A DNA stretch of 64,000 nt. Origin: Bromus sterilis. Its lineage: Eukaryota > Streptophyta > Magnoliopsida > Poales > Poaceae. Within the stretch, counting starts at the first letter, position 1, and each line of letters opens with the position of its first letter. Positions 58,228-64,000 of this stretch are shown piece after piece. The notes under the pieces were generated by a model. The model did not search any database. It was not told the origin of the DNA and saw nothing but the letters and a program-made list of their open reading frames with translations. Made by a program: the position numbers and the translations under genes. The stretch spans positions 5,456,001-5,520,000 of the forward strand of contig OX465596.1 in assembly GCA_950022295.1 (NCBI GenBank), read 5' to 3'.

Positions 58228-59874
58228 TGATACGCGAGAGATGATAATTTCTTCTCGCCCTTCGTTGGTTACACCAAGTGGAAGCTGAGAAGCAGCGTAG
58301 CGGCAAGTTTCCCTTGGTGAAGATACCAAGGTTGAGAGTATCGACCAGTAGGAATCCAGCAATGATGAGTAGGTGTCAACGTCGCAACTGACCTGGACCT
58401 GCACACAACATAAATAACTTTGCTTCCAACGAAGTTCAGAGAGGTTGTCAATCTCTCTGGTCTTGTTGTTTACAAAGGATCAAACGCAAGGGATAATGAT
58501 AATGATAGCAACTAGAAAGTAAAAACAAGAAAGTAAATGAGCGTGTAAACAGTGATGAGAATATGGACTGGGGTCCCGTGATGTTCACTAGTGATGTCTC
58601 TCTCCCAAAAGACAATAAAACTGCTATGCGAGGTGAACAAATTACAGCTGGACAATTGATAGGATTATAAACGCACCGCAATGCTAACTATGCTACAAAG
58701 AAAGGAAGAGGCTTAAAAGCATGGGAAGTACGCCAAAATAAGTAGACCGAAATCCAACTGCATCTACCTACTAATCATCCACCTTGAGATATCTATCCAG
58801 AACATCTCGCTAGTATTAAGTTGCGAGCCCCACCCAAAGTGTAAACCCAAAGCAACAGACAATTGCATTAAAAATCACCTTGCATAAAGTAAACAATCTT
58901 TGCAACCGCGGTTACAAGCACCGTTGTTTTCCCTTGTGGCAACAACACATCCCCTAGACTCATGTTTCTATCACTCAAGCGTGTCATCGAGCGACATGAA
59001 CCCATAATCGAGCATAACGTTCCCTCTTGGAGTTACTACCTACTACTTGGCCAAATCAATAAACAGCAATGGAGAACATGCAAGAATTACTTAGGAACAA
59101 AAATATAAAAGATAAGAACCAAATATATTACTCTATCACAATCTGAACATAATCTCATAATCCATCAGATCCCATCAAACTCAGCATAGCAACAACAAAA
59201 AGATTACATATGTGTCTCGATCATGTAGGGCAGCTCATGAGGTCTAAACCATGAAAAACAAAGAGGGGAGGAGAACATCACATAGCTACTGATCACGGAC
59301 CCATGGTTCAAAGGAAACTACTCACGGCACATCCGGAAAGTGTCCATGGTGGAGGGGAAGCTCCCGGAGGTCGATCCTCCCTCCGGCAGGGTGCCGGGAA
59401 GAGGTCTGCTGACGCTCCCGATCTTGGAAGCGCGGCGGTGGAAAAACAGAGGCGAGATCGCGGAAAAGGGTTCTCTCTTCGGAAGTTTCACGTCATGGGA
59501 AATAAATAGGCGAAGGGGGCAGCCAGGGGGGCCACCAGGGGTCCAGGCGCCCCCTGGCGCGACCAAGCCCTAGGCCGCGCCAGGTGGCCGCCTGGGCCCC
59601 TGGTGGGTCCCACCTGGTCCTCCTTTGGGACTCCGGAAGGTTCCTTCACGCTAATTTTTTATCTGATTTTCCCGAATTTTTGGAGCACTTTTAATATGGA
59701 GGAAAGCTGGAATAGAAAAACAACAGAAAACAGAAACTGACACTGGGGTGCACTGAGTTAGTAGGTTAGTCCAAATATGATCAAAAGTGTATGAAAGTGT
59801 ATCTAGATCATAGCAATATCACACAAAACATGCATGGAGCTAGCAGAAATTATAGATACGTTTGAGACGTATCA
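58228..59874 (-). mobile_element. Second copy of the TGATACGTC... LTR, reverse orientation
   Basis: The copy begins TGATACGCGAGAGATGATAA and ends GACGTATCA (the inverse of the forward copy's start), 1647 bp. It matches the reverse complement of 54897-56516 along its length, with about 10-15% divergence judged by eye. The flanks are ATTAT and ATGCC, with no target duplication, and the satellite phase is not continuous across it, so sequence was lost at one side. A poly-C run (59878-59886) adjoins its end. Confidence 0.75.
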
Positions 59875-60858
59875 ATGCCCCCCCCCCGAGGTTTGTCTAT
59901 CGCGGAAATTGCTCCGGGACCACAAAACGGTGATTAATAGTCCACGAAACTTTGAGGGTCGATGACCGACACTTAATGCACCCCAGTGATCATCAATCAT
60001 GGAAATCACTTCAGGACCCCTAAAACAGTGAGTATTAGTCCATGAAACGGGCCAGAATCGAGCAAACCTGGGAGTGTTGATAATCACCAAGAAAATGCAC
60101 CCCGTGGTTCGTCAATCGTGCAAATCGCTCTGGAACCGCCAAATGGTGATTAATAGTGTACTAAATGACCCAGAATTGGCCAAAACTTTGAATCTTTATG
60201 ACCGACACGTCAACGCATCTCGAGGATCGTTAATCTTGGAAATAGCTAAGCAACCCAAAAACAGGAAGTGTTAATTACCGACACGTAAATGCACCCCGGG
60301 GTTCTTCAATCGTGGAAATCGCTCTGGGACCCCAATAGTGAGTACTAGTTCACGAAACAGATCAGAATCAACCAAAACTGTGAGTAGTGATAATCGACAT
60401 GTAAACGCACCGAAGGGATCACCAATCATGGAATCGAGACCCTAAAACGGTCAGTAATATTCCACGAACCAAACTTAAATTGACCAAAACTATCAGTCTT
60501 GATGACCGACACGTAAACGCATCCACAGGTTCTTCAATCACGAAAAACACTCGGGACCCCAAAAAGGGCCAGAATCGGGCAAAACTACGAGTGTTGTTGA
60601 CTGACACATTAACGCACCCCAGGTTCGTAAATCCTAGAAATCGCTCTAGAACCTCAAACCGGTGAGTAATAGTCCACGACGGACCATAATCAACCAAAAA
60701 ATGGGAGTGTTCATAACAGACGCGTAAACATATCCCAGTGTTTGTCAATCGTGGAAATTGCCCTAGGACCGCAAAACGGTGAGTAATAGCCGACGAAGCG
60801 GGTTAGAATCGGCCAAAACAACGTTATTGATGACCGACACATAAACTCACCTTGTGAG
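59875..60858 (+). repeat. pSc119.2-type satellite array, block 3
   Basis: About eight monomers in the same orientation as blocks 1 and 2, ending at CACCTTGTGA, where unique LINE-like sequence starts. Some monomers are shortened (near 60240-60280). Confidence 0.85.
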
Positions 60859-60889
60859 GAAACAAAGGCACATGAGCAATGATGACAAC

Positions 60890-61770
60890 TACCAACTATA
60901 TGTGAGTACCAATTCCTAGCATCATTCTCTGGTAGACTGATCTATGGCACAGTGTGTCTGGGCACTAAAAGATGAGGTTCTCGTGGAACATATGGTTACT
61001 ACCAGAGAAAATGGCACGAAAAAACTGACTTTTCTCTTTGTTGGACTCATTATCACATGTCCAGTTTGTGAGGATGGCAGTTACCCTTTGGGCGGTATGG
61101 ACTGCCAGAAGAAAAACCATTCGCGAGGACACTTTCTAGAGACCAATAGCGACCCATCTCGTCATCGACCGGTTCATCAGGGAGTTGGAAATCATCGAAG
61201 CTTCAACACTAAGATCGACTCCCTCTACAGTTGTGGCTCCAAATGTTCATCGCAGACAGGCTGTGAGATGGGCTCACCTTCCTGAAAGAAGCTACAAAAT
61301 TAACGTCGACGCAAGTTGTCTCGAGGTTGGGTCGTGCGGGTCCGCCTTTGTTGATTGCCGTGACTATGAAGGCAACTATATGGGGTCTTCAGCTTTGCAC
61401 ATACGAGGAATGTGCAAGGCACGTACACTCGAGATGATTGCATGTCGTGAAGCACTTTCACTGGCGGAAGATCTTGGACCGAGGAAGCTTATTATTTCAT
61501 ACGACTGCAAGGGAGCCGTTGATGATATTTCTGCTGGTAGCAGAGGAATCCACATCACCACTAGAGAAGTTTGAAGCAGAAGCTTGATTTTGGATCAATG
61601 TAATTTCATCTTCGAAGGACGGTCTTTGAATCGGGAAGCCGGTCGATAGTTTTGCTAAATTTGCCATGAATCTCGGTCATGATCGCCACTTGTTGTTGAC
61701 TGCTCCTTTTGATACTTGTTGCATTCCCCTTATTATTTCCATATTATAATAAAGTTTGATTTCCCCTAAA
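60890..61770 (+). mobile_element. LINE fragment: C-terminal RNase H-like domain
   Basis: From about 60945 the frames read pieces of the plant LINE C-terminal region. WALKDEVLVEHM comes first. A stretch with WTARRKTIRE-like wording and RFIRELEIIEA follows. The RNase H-like part comes next: KINVDASCLEVGSCGSAFV, ACREALSLAEDLGPRKLIIS and DCKGAVDDI (61185-61574). After a stop at 61572 another frame continues with CNFIFEGRSLNREA and SFAKFAMNLGHDRHLL to about 61740. The 3' end has AATAAAG and a short A-run at about 61765. It is inactive. Confidence 0.72.
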
Positions 61771-62719
61771 AAGACAGTGTATTTGGATTTTGGACCAAGG
61801 AGCATTTGCATCGACACCCCTAGTATTTCTTTCGTATCCCACTTGGGTTCCAGCAGCAGCGCGACCATGGATGGAGGGCGCGTCCTCCATCCTTCCTTCC
61901 CTCCCAGCAGTCCCAAAATCTTCAAATCGTCTGCGCGGGAGATGGCAAGAATCACTTCCCGCCAAATTCCACACCAGCCGAGCGCCATTCGGGTTTCCGC
62001 GGCACCACGCATAAAAGGGGCAGAGTAATCGGTGGAGCATTCCTTCCAACCGCAGCAGAAGAAGGTCTAGCTATTCTAGGGTTCAGGGGGCAAGCGATCC
62101 GGGGAGAGGAGGGGCCGAGGCAGGGGAGTTCTGCTTCTGCTTCCGGTGGGTCACCCCGACGCCCTTGCCAGGAGCCGACACGCCTTCCCTCTGCGAGGTA
62201 AAGTTTCTCCGATCGCGGCGATTCCTCCCTTTCCTTTGCTGCGGTTCTGTCTGTTGAAACTTGCGTTGGCGATGATGATTACTGATTAGGGAAAGAATGC
62301 CACCATGTCAGCTGACTAGGAGAGCAGATGGATTCTGCATGAACCGATTAGCTTCCAAGGTGTAGGGAACAGAGAAATGATGTTCCTTTTTGGGAGTTTG
62401 TGCAGGAGTAGCTGTTCTAGTTCCCTATGATGATTACCGGTACTGATTAGGGAAGAATGTCATGATCTCAGTTGAATCTGGGAACATATGGATTGTGTAT
62501 GAACCGATTAGCTGCGAGGTTTGTAGGAAACAAACAATATATGTGTTTTTGCGCGTGCTTGCGAGTTTGTGTGGTATGGAAAACATGTAAAGGTTGTAGG
62601 ACGAACTTCCCTTTTATCTCCAGAGGACGGATGATATATATTTCTAATGGAAATTTAGTCTCAGAAGAAATGTCACAATGTGGAAAACAGTTCATTCATA
62701 CCTGCATTTTTTTACAGGT
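61771..62719 (+). promoter_or_regulatory. Promoter, 5' UTR and leader intron of the GRF zinc-finger gene
   Basis: The GC-rich stretch 62030-62197 is the likely first, non-coding exon; GCGAGGTAAAG gives a donor at 62198, and TTTTTTTACAG an acceptor ending at 62717, two bases before the ATG. The intron holds two diverged tandem copies of about 155 bp: the phrases TGATTAGGGAA, GAACCGATTAGCT and AGTTTGTG occur at about 62284-62404 and again at about 62443-62575. CTTCCCGCC at about 61956 resembles an E2F site, weak evidence only. Confidence 0.5.
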
Positions 62720-63668
62720 ATGTCGATGCCAGAAGAGTTTGTGATATTTCCCGCAGAAGGGAAGATCTCCAATGGACCCGAGGGGGCGCTAGTGAGTCCG
62801 GATTGCCCATTTCTTGTCGTGCGTCTGCCAGAGCCGCTCAACAAGTCGTTCGAGCAAGTGCGGCGCTGGATAATGCAGATTTTCAAGTTGAATGACGGGA
62901 CACATGAGATCACTCTGCAGCACATTCTCTATGTCAGGAACAATCCCATGGCTCCTCCTTCCACCGTGCTGATCGACATCATAGGGGACGAGTCCTGGAG
63001 GGCGTTCCTGAACGTGGCATGGCGTCATGTCGGAGTTTTCAGACTGTTCGTCAAATGGAGTGTCAAGAAAACAGCGCGTGTCTCCACTGCAATCAACAGC
63101 ACTGCAGCAGCGGTTGCAGATGAAGATCCTGCAGTGACTGATGAATCCGATGATGATGAAAGCTGGCCAACTTGCAAGCATGATAAACCTTGCACCATTG
63201 AGACTTCATGGGACCGTCGAGACCCGGGGCGAAGGTTTTACCGCTGCCCTCTTTTCGCGGTGAGCTTCATTTGGGAAATGTTTACCAGGGTCGTATATAT
63301 ATGCACTGCTCCGAACTATCACTGCATTGATCCACAATGACAATTTCTCTCTTTGTTTCTGTTCTTGTCAGGATTCCAAAGAAGACTGTGGGTTCACTCA
63401 ATGGTTGGACAAGAAGCTCCCAGAGAAGGCGACTGAGCACATGAACTACCTCAGTGACAGAGTTGATTCACTCGAGCAGCAGGCTGAGAACCTCAAGTGT
63501 GAGCTCGAGGAACTCCGTCGCCGTCACCAGAAAAGATCGATCGGAGAAGCTGTCGTCAATCTTGGGGACAAGTGCCCCTGTGGCAAGATACCTTGCGATG
63601 AAGCTTGTTGCAACCAGGATGAAAAGACGCGCCCAAGCCAGATTCGTAAATTGGCTAAGGGCAATTAG
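62720..63668 (+). CDS. GRF-type zinc-finger protein with C-terminal coiled coil
   Basis: Two coding exons: 62720-63259 and 63372-63668, joined in frame at GCG|GTGAGC ... GTCAG|GAT, giving 278 residues. Residues ~5-125 form an unnamed folded domain (FVIFPAEGKIS, PFLVVRLPEPL, SFEQVRRWIMQIF, HVGVFRLFVKW). Residues ~126-156 are an acidic linker. Residues ~157-196 are a GRF zinc finger (CKHDKPC, RRFYRCPLF, then CGFTQWLD across the intron). Residues ~203-235 are a coiled coil (LSDRVDSLEQQAENLKCELEELRRR). A Cys-rich tail follows (CPCGKIPCDEACC). The GRF finger binds nucleic acid, often single-stranded. The start follows a leader intron, and the upstream in-frame ATG at 62678 lies in the intron. In grasses this combination occurs in multi-copy, partly transposon-derived families. 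Function unknown. Confidence 0.8.
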
Positions 63669-64000
63669 TCCCCAATATTCAGATTGGTCCGTGGTCTAGG
63701 CTAGCTTCATTTTGCGATGAAGATCTTTTGTCCATTTTCCTGTTCAGTCATCAGCAACTATAATGCTCTACAAATGTGAGCTGTGATCTAGCCATCTAAG
63801 GTAGTTTTATCTGCTAGCTATCGTTGAACCCCTTTTGTCACTGAATTCAGATGAGAATATGATCATCCTGAAACTATGGTTTATGTAATGTGCACTAGTT
63901 TGACCAAGGCATTTTGCATGAGCATTTTTTTTGTTAAATCCTTTTTGTTCCACAACATCTGTATATCTATCTGAGGGTCGCATCAAACTCAGCTACACTG
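63669..64000 (+). other. 3' flank of the GRF gene
   Basis: AT-rich sequence without open frames, probably 3' UTR for the first 100-250 bases. No clear polyadenylation signal was chosen. The window ends here. Confidence 0.4.

Noticed and set aside
54138..60858. Regularly spaced repeats that could suggest a CRISPR array
   Set aside because: The 118-bp monomers are contiguous, with no unique spacers; it is a plant satellite.

Overview
This window is plant nuclear DNA from a grass of the wheat tribe (Triticeae: wheat, rye, barley or Aegilops). The evidence is a 117-120 bp satellite that I recognise as the pSc119.2 (rye 120-bp) family, Angela/BARE/WIS-type Copia LTRs that begin TGTTGGAAATATGCCC, Stowaway-like and Mutator-like elements, GC-rich grass-style coding sequence and genes with introns. 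No search was possible, so genus and chromosome are not assigned. I saw no bacterial, CRISPR, tRNA or rRNA features.

Layout. 1-3.7 kb: pSc119.2 monomers and a direct tandem duplication that copied the 3' end of a minus-strand F-box gene; the intact gene follows at 2280-3671. 5.8-6.4 kb: a broken relative of that gene. 8.3-9.8 kb: an F-box/LRR-type gene with a Mutator-like element (9-bp target duplication) 24 bp after its stop. 12.4-14.3 kb: an intact thaumatin-domain receptor kinase with a 430-bp solo LTR about 340 bp upstream. 14.3-33.9 kb: a nested retrotransposon block. It holds a solo Copia LTR, a duplicated host segment, the remains of an old minus-strand Copia element whose 5' LTR and primer-binding site survive, and a 5'-truncated plus-strand Copia inside it. 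35.0-36.9 kb: a second thaumatin-kinase with a frameshift at the membrane segment. 37-41 kb: fragments of a USP-type gene, a PIF/Harbinger transposase and a LINE. 41.3-45.0 kb: a ten-exon serine carboxypeptidase-like gene whose exons sum to 472 codons. 46.2-48.1 kb: a LINE and an AP2-like pseudogene. 48.4-53.5 kb: the translation factor eIF3 subunit i (326 aa, seven coding exons). 54.1-60.9 kb: pSc119.2 arrays in the opposite orientation to those at the left edge, interrupted by two inverted LTR copies. 60.9-61.8 kb: a LINE tail. 62.0-63.7 kb: a GRF-type zinc-finger gene.

The genes do not form one pathway. Two are housekeeping or metabolic (eIF3i, carboxypeptidase), several belong to fast-turnover grass families (F-box, thaumatin-kinase, GRF), and the rest of the window is repeat turnover. 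The two thaumatin-kinases are paralogues that probably sat side by side before about 20 kb of transposon sequence separated them. No wholly new molecular system was found. The most informative structures are the reconstructable LTR and host-segment duplication, the satellite-linked duplication of an F-box gene end, and the thaumatin-kinase pair.
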